A stretch of DNA of 64,000 bases, from contig JABGUH010000044.1 of the NCBI GenBank assembly GCA_018646675.1, forward strand, positions 97,794-161,793, in the 5' to 3' direction. Positions 16,298 to 25,794 of this stretch are shown here, piece by piece (positions within the stretch are counted from its first letter, which is position 1; every line of letters starts with the position of its first letter). A program made the translations under genes and the position numbers. Under the pieces are notes generated by a model. That model made no database searches and was not told the origin of the DNA. It was given only the letters and a program-made list of their open reading frames with translations. This stretch comes from Bdellovibrionales bacterium (GTDB lineage Bacteria; Bdellovibrionota; Bacteriovoracia; Bacteriovoracales; Bacteriovoracaceae).

Positions 16298-18373
16298 ATG
16301 AGCGGATTTAGTGCAAAAATTAAAGCATTGACCAACAATTCAGATTTGGCGACAGCCATTCTCATCCTTCTGATTTTAAGTGTCATGATTGTGCCGATCC
16401 ATCCGACCGTTTTGGATCTGCTATTAGCACTGACTCTCTCTCTCTCTGTTGTGATTCTCTTAATCTCTATTTATAGTACTAGACCACTAGACTTCTCAAC
16501 CTTCCCTTCCGTACTCCTCGTGACGACACTATTTCGTCTCTCACTAAACGTTGCTTCTACTCGAAATATTCTGTTACGGGGAGGAGTCGATGGTACTAGC
16601 GCTGCGGGAGAGATTATTCGTTCGTTTGGAGAGTTTGTTGTTGAGGGTAACTATGTTGTGGGGATTATCATCTTCTCAATTTTGGTAATTATCAACTTTT
16701 TGGTAATTACCAAAGGTGCTGGACGAGTAGCTGAAGTTGCAGCACGTTTTACCTTGGATGCGATGCCTGGAAAGCAGATGGCAATTGATGCTGATCTAAA
16801 TGCTGGTCTGATTGATGAGAGTGAAGCCAAGCAGCGGCGACAAGATATTGCTACCGAGGCAGATTTTTATGGGTCAATGGATGGTGCTTCCAAATTTGTT
16901 CGTGGAGATGCTATTGCCGGTATTCTAATTACGATCATCAACGTTATTGGTGGAATTGTTGTAGGTATGGTGCAGAATGATATGACTGGCACCCAAGCAA
17001 CTGAAATTTTCACACTTTTGACGGTGGGTGATGGTCTGGTGACTCAGATTCCAGCACTAATTATCTCAACTGCAGCAGGTATCATTGCTACTCGAAATAC
17101 CAGTGAGACATCACTAGGGGATCAGGTTGGTAAACAGTTTCGGCTTCATCCCAAAGCAGTCTATATCACCTCTGGGGTTCTGTTTACTTTTGCCGTTATT
17201 CCAGGGTTGCCGAAACTGCCCTTTATCTCTGTCGGGTTGATGCTGATATTTTTTGCCCGCAGGATGGAGCAGGCAAATGTTAAAGATGAGTTGTTGGCGG
17301 CAGAGGCCAATGTGATTGATAAAAAGGTAACGACAGAGACTCTAGAGGATCTACTCAACCTAGAGATGGTTGAACTTGAAGTTGGTTATGGACTAGTCAG
17401 TCTAGTTGATTCAGAACAAAATGGTGATCTGCTAGAGAGAATTACCCATATTCGTAAACAGTTTGTGTTGGATTGGGGTGTTATTATTCCATCGGTTAGT
17501 ATTAAAGATAACCTAGAGTTAACTGCCGGTGGATACTCACTTAGGATTAATGGATCAGAGGTTGCCAAGGGTGAGTTGCTAGTAGATCACTTTATGGCGA
17601 TGGACCCCGGTGGGGCGATTGAGAAAATTGATGGCATTGAGACTCAAGAGCCAGTATTTAAGCTACCCGCAATTTGGATCACCGAAGAGATGAAGGATGA
17701 TGCTCAGTACAGCGGCTATACCGTGGTTGATCTCTCGACGATCATTGCTACTCACATCACTGAGATTCTAAAAAAGAGTATGCATGAGCTATTTGGACGG
17801 CAGGAGTTGGTCCGAGTGCTGGATAATTTTAAAGAGGGACACCCTAAGATTGTCTCCGACCTGATTCCCGATATTCTACCTTTAGGGACAGTGTTGAAGG
17901 TAATGCAGAATTTGTTGCGTGAAGGTGTATCGATTCGTGATCTACGGACAATTTTAGAGCGTTTGGCAGAGATGGGAGTGCACAATAAGGACATCGCACT
18001 ATTAACCGAGTTTGTGCGTCAAGGATTATGCCGGACGATCACCTTAAGTATTAGAAGCGAAAAGGGTGATATTCCTATCTATACCTTAGATCGGGATATT
18101 GAGGAGGCTTTGGCATCTAATCTAATACAGACCGAGCAAGGGCAACAACTCTCCTTGGATCCCAAGGTTACTCAGAGTATTTTTGGCAGTGTTAATGAGA
18201 AAGTGGAGGAGGCAACCAATTTAGGAGAGAAGATGGTGATTCTATGTTCTCCCTCCATCCGCAGTCATTTTAAGCAATTAACGGAAAAGTTTATTCCCAA
18301 TTTGATTGTGGTTAGTCACAATGAGATTAGTTCAGATGCGATCATCAGATCGCTGGGAACAGTGAGGTTATAA
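16298..18373 (+). CDS. flhA: Flagellar export protein FlhA
   Basis: 691 residues from ATG 16298, chosen over the adjacent in-frame TTG because AGGAAGGA needs that spacing. The N-terminal half has about eight membrane helices with the FHIPEP signature region ('RFTLDAMPGKQMAIDADLNAG', quoted as RFTLDAMPGK and QMAIDADLNAG). The C-terminal cytoplasmic domain docks export chaperones. It forms the nonameric ring of the export gate and is linked to proton use. Stop TAA is one base before the flhF ATG. Confidence 0.97.
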   Translation: MSGFSAKIKALTNNSDLATAILILLILSVMIVPIHPTVLDLLLALTLSLSVVILLISIYSTRPLDFSTFPSVLLVTTLFRLSLNVASTRNILLRGGVDGTSAAGEIIRSFGEFVVEGNYVVGIIIFSILVIINFLVITKGAGRVAEVAARFTLDAMPGKQMAIDADLNAGLIDESEAKQRRQDIATEADFYGSMDGASKFVRGDAIAGILITIINVIGGIVVGMVQNDMTGTQATEIFTLLTVGDGLVTQIPALIISTAAGIIATRNTSETSLGDQVGKQFRLHPKAVYITSGVLFTFAVIPGLPKLPFISVGLMLIFFARRMEQANVKDELLAAEANVIDKKVTTETLEDLLNLEMVELEVGYGLVSLVDSEQNGDLLERITHIRKQFVLDWGVIIPSVSIKDNLELTAGGYSLRINGSEVAKGELLVDHFMAMDPGGAIEKIDGIETQEPVFKLPAIWITEEMKDDAQYSGYTVVDLSTIIATHITEILKKSMHELFGRQELVRVLDNFKEGHPKIVSDLIPDILPLGTVLKVMQNLLREGVSIRDLRTILERLAEMGVHNKDIALLTEFVRQGLCRTITLSIRSEKGDIPIYTLDRDIEEALASNLIQTEQGQQLSLDPKVTQSIFGSVNEKVEEATNLGEKMVILCSPSIRSHFKQLTEKFIPNLIVVSHNEISSDAIIRSLGTVRL

Positions 18374-18374
18374 T

Positions 18375-19829
18375 ATGTATGTGAGAACTTTTGAAGCCGA
18401 CACCCTTGATGATGCTTTGAAGAGTATTAAGCAAGAGTTGGGCCCAGACGCCATTATTCTCAAAACAGTCACCAATAAGGGACTCAAGGGGGCGTTTAAA
18501 AAGAGCAAAATTGAGATCACTGCGGCGATATCAGAGAAAAATTATAAAGATAAGATGGAGGTGGACCAGGTATTAACTGATGATCAACGTCAGCAGTTCT
18601 ACCAAGGGCCATCATCTTATGTCTCTAACATGATTGATCAACATGCGGGTAATCGAGGTAGTGGGCCGGAAAGCCCCAGTGGTTATGGCAAGTTGGGTTT
18701 AAATCGCACTGTAACTGACGTTGGAAACCAGGGGGCAGTAGAGGTTCGCTCTAGTGCAACGCCTTCCTTGGAGGATTTTTTGCAAGGAAGTGATGTTCCT
18801 GTTGCGCATACGAATAGGGAGAGCAATCCCCAGAATGTGCAGGATGAGAAGGTAGATATTCTGGATCGTGAGCTAGGTTTTCAAACTGCAATGCCGATGA
18901 ACTCTACCTCCATGCTTGATTCAGAGGAGAGAGTGATAACAGAAAGAGTAGATGATCAACTGTTGGATGGGGAGAGAAGAAGAATTGATCAGTTGGAGCA
19001 GAAGCTACTTTGTCTGCAGCAAGGACTATCTGAAGTAGAGCAGCGAGCTCCTATGGGGATCTATCAGTTGCAAACTACTTTGCGCAGCCTTGATATCACT
19101 GAGCGATATATCAAAATTTTAACTGATAAAATGTTATTTAATCTAAGCGAAGATGAAGTTGCAGATGCGGAAGTGACTTTTGAGTACGCCTTAACGGATA
19201 TGGCTGAGCAGATTAAAGTAGCAATGCCACTTTTCTCATCGGTTAACTTAGAGCAGGATAGTTGTGTCACCATGCTGCTTTCAGGAGTCGGAGCCGGTCA
19301 GAGCAGTACCTTGATGAAGTTGGGGGCACTTAAGCGAGAGGAGTCGGTAGTAATCAAATACTCTACGCAGCCTAGTGAGACACAGAAGAATTTTGCCGCC
19401 AAACTATTCGATATTAAGGTGATAAATGTTACTGGCCAGGCAGAGGTGATGTTGGAGTGCCGTAAAGCAGTGGATAGTGGTAAGTCAGTATTTATCGACT
19501 ATGAGAATGGTAACTCGGAATACAATGATGTTAAGAAGTTTGTTAATGGGTTGAAGCGGTCATTTGATCAAGTAGAAGTTTTGATCTGCCTGTCGGCAAT
19601 ACACTCAGAATTATATAATCGTCAGGTGGTTGCAAACCATCGCTCGTTAGCAGATGGAATGGTGGTCTCTCACCTTGATCTCTGTTTGAATTTTGGATCA
19701 CTATTTAACTTGGCTTACGAGAATAGTTCCTTGCCATTTAAGTTTTATGGGACTGGAACAGTGGTGCCTGATGATTTAGAAGCAGCATCTAATGAGAGGA
19801 TTTTAGCGGGAATTTTTAATATTAACTAA
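18375..19829 (+). CDS. flhF: FlhF-like SRP-family protein with degenerate GTPase motifs
   Basis: 484 residues. Residues 1-50 are the FlhF B domain ('MYVRTFEADTLDDALKSIK', 'ELGPDAIILKTV'); a long linker, N domain (about 205-290) and G-like domain (about 295-480) follow. FlhF normally places the polar flagellum as a GTP-bound dimer. Here G1 reads SGVGAGQSS (303-311) with Gln309 where the essential Lys belongs. G3, normally DTAGR, is DYENG (375-379). G4, normally TKLD, is SHLD. It should not hydrolyse, and may not bind, GTP. The operon position between flhA and flhG fixes its identity. The frame is intact, so this is not a pseudogene. Confidence 0.88.
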   Translation: MYVRTFEADTLDDALKSIKQELGPDAIILKTVTNKGLKGAFKKSKIEITAAISEKNYKDKMEVDQVLTDDQRQQFYQGPSSYVSNMIDQHAGNRGSGPESPSGYGKLGLNRTVTDVGNQGAVEVRSSATPSLEDFLQGSDVPVAHTNRESNPQNVQDEKVDILDRELGFQTAMPMNSTSMLDSEERVITERVDDQLLDGERRRIDQLEQKLLCLQQGLSEVEQRAPMGIYQLQTTLRSLDITERYIKILTDKMLFNLSEDEVADAEVTFEYALTDMAEQIKVAMPLFSSVNLEQDSCVTMLLSGVGAGQSSTLMKLGALKREESVVIKYSTQPSETQKNFAAKLFDIKVINVTGQAEVMLECRKAVDSGKSVFIDYENGNSEYNDVKKFVNGLKRSFDQVEVLICLSAIHSELYNRQVVANHRSLADGMVVSHLDLCLNFGSLFNLAYENSSLPFKFYGTGTVVPDDLEAASNERILAGIFNIN

Positions 19830-19874
19830 CCTTAAGCACTCTTTTAATTCCAGGATGGAAAATAAGGAGACATG

Positions 19875-20783
19875 ATGTCTAAACCGTGTGCGAGTGAGTG
19901 GCTTTTATCTCAAAATAAATATACAACTGATCTAAGTGGTGACCCACAACTTTCAGGGGCGACGACATCAGGGGTAACCATCTCTGTAAGTAGTGGCAAG
20001 GGAGGAGTTGGTAAAACCTCCGTCGCAGTAAAACTTGCCAAAATGATGGTCGCAAATGGTCGTCGGGTCTTGTTGATCGACTGTGACTATAATCTATCGA
20101 ATACTCTATTAAAGCTAAATCTACCTGTCAGTAATAACTTTTTCTCATTAATCTCAGCTGAAAAAGAGTTTGATGACTGTCTCTATAAAGAGGGCAACTT
20201 TCATCTGCTATCTGGCTGTAATGGTAATCTTGAACTATTTGATAATGGATTGGAGTATGACTATCTGGTGATAGATATTATCAACCAACATCGAGATAAA
20301 TATGATTTCGTTATCTTGGACTGTCCAGCCGGCATCAGTCGCGCGACACTCAATTTAAATGCCTATAGTGATTATCGCTTTATTGTGGTCACTCCAGATA
20401 AATCTTCTGTCACTGATTCCTACTCATTAATGAAGATCCTCTCCATTCGTCATAACATAAAGCAGAATCATCTTCTTTTAAATAAGGTGTCATCGGTTGG
20501 CCAGTTTAAAAGAATTGTTAAGACCATGAGTGAGACTGTAGGGAACTATCTAAATTGCCAGCTTAGTCTTTTGGGAGGTATCCAGCTGGCGACGGAGGCG
20601 GTGGACAAATTTGATCAGGTACTTTTTCAAGAGGGAAAATCTGGCCTGCACAAAAATTTTCTTAATGTTTTAAAAAGGTTTGACGAAGAGCACTCAAACC
20701 GCATGTCGCGTCACTTCCCTCTGCGGGGTAAGCGAATGTTCGATATGGATGGCATGGAATATGAAGTTCCGCAAATCAGCTAA
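19875..20783 (+). CDS. flhG: FlhG (MinD-like ATPase, flagellar number control)
   Basis: 302 residues from the second of two adjacent ATGs, which has the better distance to AAGGAG. Deviant Walker A GKGGVGKT at 41-48 of 'SVSSGKGGVGKTSVAVKLA', a Walker B-like 'FVILDCPAGIS' and a MinD fold. FlhG limits flagellar number and, in other bacteria, activates FlhF GTPase through an N-terminal DQAxxLR helix. That motif is absent here: the first 30 residues read 'SKPCASEWLLSQNKYTTD...'. The loss fits the degenerate FlhF next door. fliA follows after 9 bases. Confidence 0.92.
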   Translation: MSKPCASEWLLSQNKYTTDLSGDPQLSGATTSGVTISVSSGKGGVGKTSVAVKLAKMMVANGRRVLLIDCDYNLSNTLLKLNLPVSNNFFSLISAEKEFDDCLYKEGNFHLLSGCNGNLELFDNGLEYDYLVIDIINQHRDKYDFVILDCPAGISRATLNLNAYSDYRFIVVTPDKSSVTDSYSLMKILSIRHNIKQNHLLLNKVSSVGQFKRIVKTMSETVGNYLNCQLSLLGGIQLATEAVDKFDQVLFQEGKSGLHKNFLNVLKRFDEEHSNRMSRHFPLRGKRMFDMDGMEYEVPQIS

Positions 20784-20792
20784 GGAGTGCTA

Positions 20793-21578
20793 ATGTCTTC
20801 TCTCGCCAAAAGATTAAAAAACTTACGCGATTACCGTTCAACCGTCGGCCCAGAACTAAAAGATGAAATCATCATAGAGTACGCACCTCTGATCAAGTTT
20901 ATTGCTCAGAAAATAGCCTCTCGTCTACCTGCCAATATTGAGTTGGATGATCTGATCTCCTGTGGTGTGATTGGATTGATGGATGCAATTGAAAAATTTG
21001 ATCCAAATAGAGATAATAAATTTAAAACATATGCAGAGTTCCGTATTCGTGGGGCGATCTTGGATGAGCTGCGGGCACAAGATTGGGTACCACGCTCAGT
21101 TCGAGAGAAGGCCAAGCAGATCGAGCGGGTCTATGCTCGTTTAGAGTCCACTCTTGGACGTCCTGCTACAGATGAAGAGATGTGCAAGGAGTTGAAAGTC
21201 TCTCAGGATGAGTTTTATGACATGCTGAATAAGGCTAAATCCATCTCACTACTGAATATTGATGATTCCACCACTTTTAATCGAGGTGATAAGAAGTTGA
21301 TGGCCGGTATTATGGAGAATAGTCGTCGCTCAAATCCATCTTATGCCACTATCTATAAGAACTCTCGCGATAATATCAAAAATGGTATTAAATCACTGCC
21401 GGAGAAGCAGCGTTTAGTACTATCCCTCTATTATTATGAGGATCTAAATCTCAAGGAAATCGGTAAGGTATTAGACGTGACTGAGTCCCGTGTTTCTCAA
21501 CTACATACGCAGGCAATTATCAAATTACGCTCTCGCTTAAAAGATACCTTTGATTCAGCTGAGGATCTAGCAGGGTAG
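20793..21578 (+). CDS. fliA: Flagellar RNA polymerase sigma factor FliA (sigma-28)
   Basis: 261 residues from ATG 20793, with TAAGGAG overlapping the flhG stop five bases upstream (the in-frame GTG at 20787 is inside that site and rejected). Regions 2 ('LIKFIAQKIASRLP', 'DLISCGVIGLMDAIEKFDP', 'FKTYAEFRIRGAILDELR'), 3 ('PRSVREKAKQIERVYARLE') and 4 ('LPEKQRLVLSLYYYEDLNLKEIG') are all present. It directs late flagellar genes from sigma-28 promoters. I found no clear sigma-28 promoter in this window. Last gene of the flagellar operon. Confidence 0.95.
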   Translation: MSSLAKRLKNLRDYRSTVGPELKDEIIIEYAPLIKFIAQKIASRLPANIELDDLISCGVIGLMDAIEKFDPNRDNKFKTYAEFRIRGAILDELRAQDWVPRSVREKAKQIERVYARLESTLGRPATDEEMCKELKVSQDEFYDMLNKAKSISLLNIDDSTTFNRGDKKLMAGIMENSRRSNPSYATIYKNSRDNIKNGIKSLPEKQRLVLSLYYYEDLNLKEIGKVLDVTESRVSQLHTQAIIKLRSRLKDTFDSAEDLAG

Positions 21579-21626
21579 TTAGTTGTCACTAATAAAATTA
21601 TAATACACCCTGCAAAATTCGCCCTC

Positions 21627-21655
21627 TTGGGGATAAACCCATCGCACCTTATAAT
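21627..21655 (+). promoter_or_regulatory. Promoter for the 21699 gene
   Basis: TTGGGG (21627-21632; 3 of 6), 17-base spacer, perfect TATAAT (21650-21655). The predicted start near 21662 leaves a leader of about 37 bases. It separates the next two genes from the flagellar operon. Confidence 0.45.
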
Positions 21656-21698
21656 TATAGTTGAATCAAGGTGACTGTTTATTGAAGAGGTGCAGTAG

Positions 21699-22676
21699 GT
21701 GCTAAATTCAGAGCTTGAGAAAAATTACCAAGCTGGAGTTGAGACTCTTTGGGACATCCAGGCATTGGCCAGCGAGGACATCGCTACGCCCATTAATAGA
21801 GCCTATTTTCATCTCTCTGAGGTAAAGCGAGCTTCGATTCAGGCCAGTCAGAACAGTGATCTACTGTCTTCGCTACCAGGAATTAAAAATTTTTTGCAAC
21901 AAGCGATCGCACTGTTGATCGAGGAACAATTGGCAAAATCGCCGATAATTACTCAGATCAATTATGGGCATAAATTTGATAATATCACCTCTCCCTCCTT
22001 AGATCGTATGCTTGCTGGTATTCCTCATCTTTTTTGTGTAATTAAGCGCTTGGGACTTAGTGGCCGTTTAAATATTCAGATGGGAGCAGAGTTAACCACT
22101 GTTACTGGCGAGATAAAGAATCAGGTAGATCTAGAGCAAGCCAGAGTTGATGTCTACGCAGCAACCAGGTCACTACTGAAGTTAGGTATTTTTCTTACAT
22201 TCAAAGTGACCGGCCAGTCTGTAAAGCGTAACTTATCACAAGTTGAGCTAAAACTTGATTACGGCCATGCAAACAATTTAGGATATGCAGTAGCGATCAA
22301 GAGGGCAGACCGCCAACAGATTATGGTATTTTCAGATCGTTTTGCCTGTTATCTTCTTCCGGCCGCCCAAAGGGCCAGTTTAGGGCATCATCACTGTGTA
22401 GAGATTACTTCCGATCTTAGGGTTAAGACCACACCGGCGATACCTGACCATTGTGTTCGGGAAAGCGTGCAGCAAGAAATTATCCATTTTAACTTTTTAT
22501 TTCGTCCTATATCTCTCATAATACCTAATAGGGGGAAGATAATTCCCATTGTTCCGACCAATAATGTCGGAACTCTCACAGGAAGTGGGGAGAGTTGTGT
22601 TGAGATTCAGGATGAGACTTGTCGGGGGCCAGAGACCGCCCTATACATTGACATCTTTAAGCTTCTTTCGAAGTAG
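21699..22676 (+). CDS. Hypothetical protein
   Basis: 325 residues starting with GTG 21699 (purine-rich GAAGAGG about 10 bases upstream). No signal peptide or membrane helix. The N-terminal half is helical ('LLSSLPGIKNFLQQAIALLIEE'), the second half beta-rich, with a histidine-rich stretch 'SLGHHHCVEI' near 225. I recognise no family. It lies between fliA and a PAS-type membrane protein and may belong with either. Confidence 0.65.
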   Translation: MLNSELEKNYQAGVETLWDIQALASEDIATPINRAYFHLSEVKRASIQASQNSDLLSSLPGIKNFLQQAIALLIEEQLAKSPIITQINYGHKFDNITSPSLDRMLAGIPHLFCVIKRLGLSGRLNIQMGAELTTVTGEIKNQVDLEQARVDVYAATRSLLKLGIFLTFKVTGQSVKRNLSQVELKLDYGHANNLGYAVAIKRADRQQIMVFSDRFACYLLPAAQRASLGHHHCVEITSDLRVKTTPAIPDHCVRESVQQEIIHFNFLFRPISLIIPNRGKIIPIVPTNNVGTLTGSGESCVEIQDETCRGPETALYIDIFKLLSK

Positions 22677-22757
22677 TCTCTTTTCAGCATCCATTTTCTC
22701 CACACATACTAACATCGCAGGCAGCTCCTCTGCGTGTCCAAAAAGGTGTAATATACT

Positions 22758-25160
22758 ATGACCCGAGTTAATTTGGCCGGTGGCCCACAGATCTACTATA
22801 TCTCAGTCTTAACTCTTTTGATGACTCTATTCTCCTACGGTGCCTACTATTTTTGGGATCATGGAGTGATCAACGTCAGCAATATTGTGGCGGTCTTTGA
22901 TAGTGAAGCAACTTTGGAAAAGCTAAATGGGGGGAGTGAGCTAAAACAGATTCATACCTTGGTGAATAGTGATCGTGTTCGTGAGAGTGTGCCTTTGGTG
23001 ACCTCCTTATTGCAAACCAGTAGTAAACTTAATGTTGCAGTGATCGGAAATTCTCAGGCGTTCACCCAGTTTAAGACAGATTTAGCTGCAACGAGAAAGA
23101 GGGTCGATCGCTTAATCTCCTATCCGAATACAGCTTCAATCTTTCGTGTTTTAGGTAGTAAGGTCAAAGGGTTTGAGAATTTTGTCGTTACCAATAAGTG
23201 GCGTACCTTGACTAGAATTTCTCGGCGCCTAAATGTGCGGATCGCTTCACTTTTACGAAGTGCGGATCAGATGATTCACTACCAGACCTTTAAACGTTCA
23301 GTGGCGACGATTAAAAAAGATGTTAAGTTGATGCGTGCAGTGACGCTCTCTTCAATCCTATCTGATCAGGAGAAAAGCGTCATCACGTTAAAAGTAGATA
23401 CTTTGAAAACTGAGTTAGCCATGCTGGATAACTATCTAACTGCTTTATCCAGTTTTAATCGTGAATTCCAAAAGGTTAATAGCAGTTATCTGCATTGGTT
23501 AAAATATATTACACCTTTAGTTAAAGCTAGTGTTGAAAAGCTGGAAGGACTCTCTCATCAATTATTGATCTCGTTGGGAGGATTTATCCTACTGCTATTT
23601 ACCTCAATTTTGGGAGGAGTTGCTGTATATCATCGAACCAAGTCAAATTTGAAAGCCAGTTATGAGGGATTAATTGTTCAGGCCCTATCGGATGGGATTA
23701 TCGCACCGGAGAATAGCTTTGATCATGGTTTAACTCCATCATTTGATCTGGAAATTAATCGTTTACGAGACTATGTACACAAGCGGATGAATTTTGGTGC
23801 TGTTTTTCAAGACGCTCTCCCTTTTTCATCTATTATGTTAGATTCCAATCTAAAGGTCGTCTGGGCCAACCCACTATTCTATGAAAGCTGGGACTTAAAG
23901 GATTACCAGTTTAGTGAACAGACATTAAGCTGGGACTATCTACAGCGCTTTACCAACTTAGGTGAGAATGATCCACTGGTGGAGGCCCTTAACCAAGGGG
24001 TGGCCGGGATCTATCAAATTCAGGTAAAGACCTCACTTCATCAGGAGAGTTATCCCTACGAGATGTATGTCTCACCTGTTACCAGCCAGGGACAGGATCG
24101 AATTATGATTTTCTTTTATCCTCTAAGTTCGGTGGAGCAAAGCTTGGCCAACCAGACGAAGTCGTTGGTTGGGCCGGTGGCCAGAACATTAGATGCCCTA
24201 ACTAATAAACATTTTGATCTGGAGTTTATGGAGGGGATAAAAAAGGATTTTGAGATCGCTGGTATTAGTGAGATCTTTAATAAGTTTAAGGTTCACCAAG
24301 AGATGATCGCTCAGCAGGAGGAGGCTCAACAGGAGGAGCACCGCCGGTTACTTGAACACCTACAAGAGGAGTTGGATCGTCTGGCCCAAGCGGAAAAAAA
24401 TCTGATTGGTCAGTTTGATGGTGCTCAGAGAATGGGTGAGGGGTTTAAATCGCTAGGCAGTGAGGTGGTCTCCTTGATTGAATTACGTCAGCAAATTGCC
24501 AATCTCTACTCCCAATCGGTTACGCGGATGGAGCAGATCATGAATAACAATAGTGATCTACTACTTAAGGCGGCAGAGCTTAAGTGTTGTCTGAATGATG
24601 GACAGCGGTCAGTTGAGAGTGTCATTGCAGTTAAGGATAAATTTAAAGGGATGCGCTTACGAATTGATGACTTTAAGTATCGAATTAATCAAACTTTGGA
24701 TCAGATTTTACTGCTGCAGAAGAGTGACCAGTTGGATAGCTTTAAGATGGAGCAGGCTTTTGAGCGTGTCAAAATTGAGATTAAGGAGTTTGAAAAAGTA
24801 CTACAGGGCTTTAACCAAGTTGTGACATCCTTGGATGTCTCTCTTTCCAAAATGGAGATGGTCGTTGGCGAGGGTGATAAAATAGTTATTGATCAGACCA
24901 AAGAACAGACTGAGCGCTTAAGTGGACAGGTGACACAAGATATGGGCAGCTATCGGGAGTTGAAGAAGGGGATGCCACAACAAGATGAACTACTGATTGA
25001 AATTATCAAGCAGGTTTATGGTGATTATCAACAGGGAGTAAAGCAGCTTAAGGAGCTATCTCTTACCGTTGAAGGGCGTCGAGAGATCGATCTGGATTTG
25101 ACCATGCCACCACATCTAAGTGCCCCTAGTGATCCAGAGGTTGTTAACAGTCTTCAGTGA
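22758..25160 (+). CDS. Membrane sensor-like protein with PAS-like domain and coiled coil, no known output domain
   Basis: 800 residues. Membrane helices at about 12-33 and 268-291 bracket a helical periplasmic region of about 230 residues, the layout of a chemoreceptor or sensor kinase. A PAS-like segment follows near 345-455 ('FQDALPFSSIMLDSNLKVVWANPLFYESWDL'; outline only). Then comes coiled coil (about 500-760) with many Gln/Glu, for example 'QQEEAQQEEHRRLLEHLQEE'. There is no histidine-kinase, GGDEF or methyl-accepting signalling tip, so the output is unknown. The gene is next to the flagellar cluster and overlaps the 3' end of coaE by 17 bases. Role in motility is only a guess. Confidence 0.75.
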   Translation: MTRVNLAGGPQIYYISVLTLLMTLFSYGAYYFWDHGVINVSNIVAVFDSEATLEKLNGGSELKQIHTLVNSDRVRESVPLVTSLLQTSSKLNVAVIGNSQAFTQFKTDLAATRKRVDRLISYPNTASIFRVLGSKVKGFENFVVTNKWRTLTRISRRLNVRIASLLRSADQMIHYQTFKRSVATIKKDVKLMRAVTLSSILSDQEKSVITLKVDTLKTELAMLDNYLTALSSFNREFQKVNSSYLHWLKYITPLVKASVEKLEGLSHQLLISLGGFILLLFTSILGGVAVYHRTKSNLKASYEGLIVQALSDGIIAPENSFDHGLTPSFDLEINRLRDYVHKRMNFGAVFQDALPFSSIMLDSNLKVVWANPLFYESWDLKDYQFSEQTLSWDYLQRFTNLGENDPLVEALNQGVAGIYQIQVKTSLHQESYPYEMYVSPVTSQGQDRIMIFFYPLSSVEQSLANQTKSLVGPVARTLDALTNKHFDLEFMEGIKKDFEIAGISEIFNKFKVHQEMIAQQEEAQQEEHRRLLEHLQEELDRLAQAEKNLIGQFDGAQRMGEGFKSLGSEVVSLIELRQQIANLYSQSVTRMEQIMNNNSDLLLKAAELKCCLNDGQRSVESVIAVKDKFKGMRLRIDDFKYRINQTLDQILLLQKSDQLDSFKMEQAFERVKIEIKEFEKVLQGFNQVVTSLDVSLSKMEMVVGEGDKIVIDQTKEQTERLSGQVTQDMGSYRELKKGMPQQDELLIEIIKQVYGDYQQGVKQLKELSLTVEGRREIDLDLTMPPHLSAPSDPEVVNSLQ

Positions 25161-25794
25161 TCTGACTAAATAGTTCTTCCAGTTGTGGCCTTAGCTCTGC
25201 TGGGTCTCGGCCATTATCTATGGCATAATCTGCTAGCTGACATTTTTTTTCAATCCGATCTTGTCGGGCCAACATCTGCTCGGCTTGCTGCTTGGAGATA
25301 GAGTCTCGCTCCATCAAGCGTTCCAACTGCTGCTGATAAGTGGTATAGATGCAGATAGTGAGATCAAAAAGTGGAGTAAGCCCCTTTTCGAATAGCAGCG
25401 GGACATCATAGATGATCAAAGGAGGTGTATTAATTGCTTGGTACTCTAATCTGAATTGCCGGCCCATTTGTGGGTAGATGGCATCTTCTAACTTTTGAAG
25501 TGTTTGAGGGTGGTTAAAGGCAATTAAGCGCAGTTTGGCAAAATCAATCTTTTGACCATTAATAACAGATGGAAGATTCTCCTCTAAATAGTTCCTAGTT
25601 TGCTCCGTTTGATATACTTTTTTTACCAGTTGGTCAGCACAGATAATTGATAGATTGAATGACTGTAGGATTTTGCTGGCCGTTGACTTACCGGTAGCAA
25701 TTCCTCCCGTCAGGCCAATCACTGGTACTGCCAGTTGATGTAGCCGATCTTTAGCTGTAAGTTTGATCAACTCTTTTTTTAATCTTTTTGGCAC
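25144..25794 (-). CDS. coaE: Dephospho-CoA kinase
   Basis: 216 residues. P-loop 'GLTGGIATGKSTASKIL' and 'CADQLVKKVY' (the D-x-hh-v region), then the 'IIYDVPLLFEKGLTPLFDLTI' segment in which 'DVPLLFE' is the CoaE signature. It phosphorylates the 3'-OH of dephospho-CoA, the last step of CoA synthesis. The first ~22 residues before the P-loop strand are longer than usual, so an internal start is possible. Its start overlaps the mazG stop by 16 bases, so the two are translationally linked. Confidence 0.94.
   Translation of the reverse strand: MPKRLKKELIKLTAKDRLHQLAVPVIGLTGGIATGKSTASKILQSFNLSIICADQLVKKVYQTEQTRNYLEENLPSVINGQKIDFAKLRLIAFNHPQTLQKLEDAIYPQMGRQFRLEYQAINTPPLIIYDVPLLFEKGLTPLFDLTICIYTTYQQQLERLMERDSISKQQAEQMLARQDRIEKKCQLADYAIDNGRDPAELRPQLEELFSQITEDC

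Noticed and set aside
18375..19829. FlhF as a pseudogene
   Set aside because: The frame is intact over 484 codons, with normal codon use and a conserved position in the operon. Loss is confined to nucleotide-binding motifs, which suggests a changed function, not decay.
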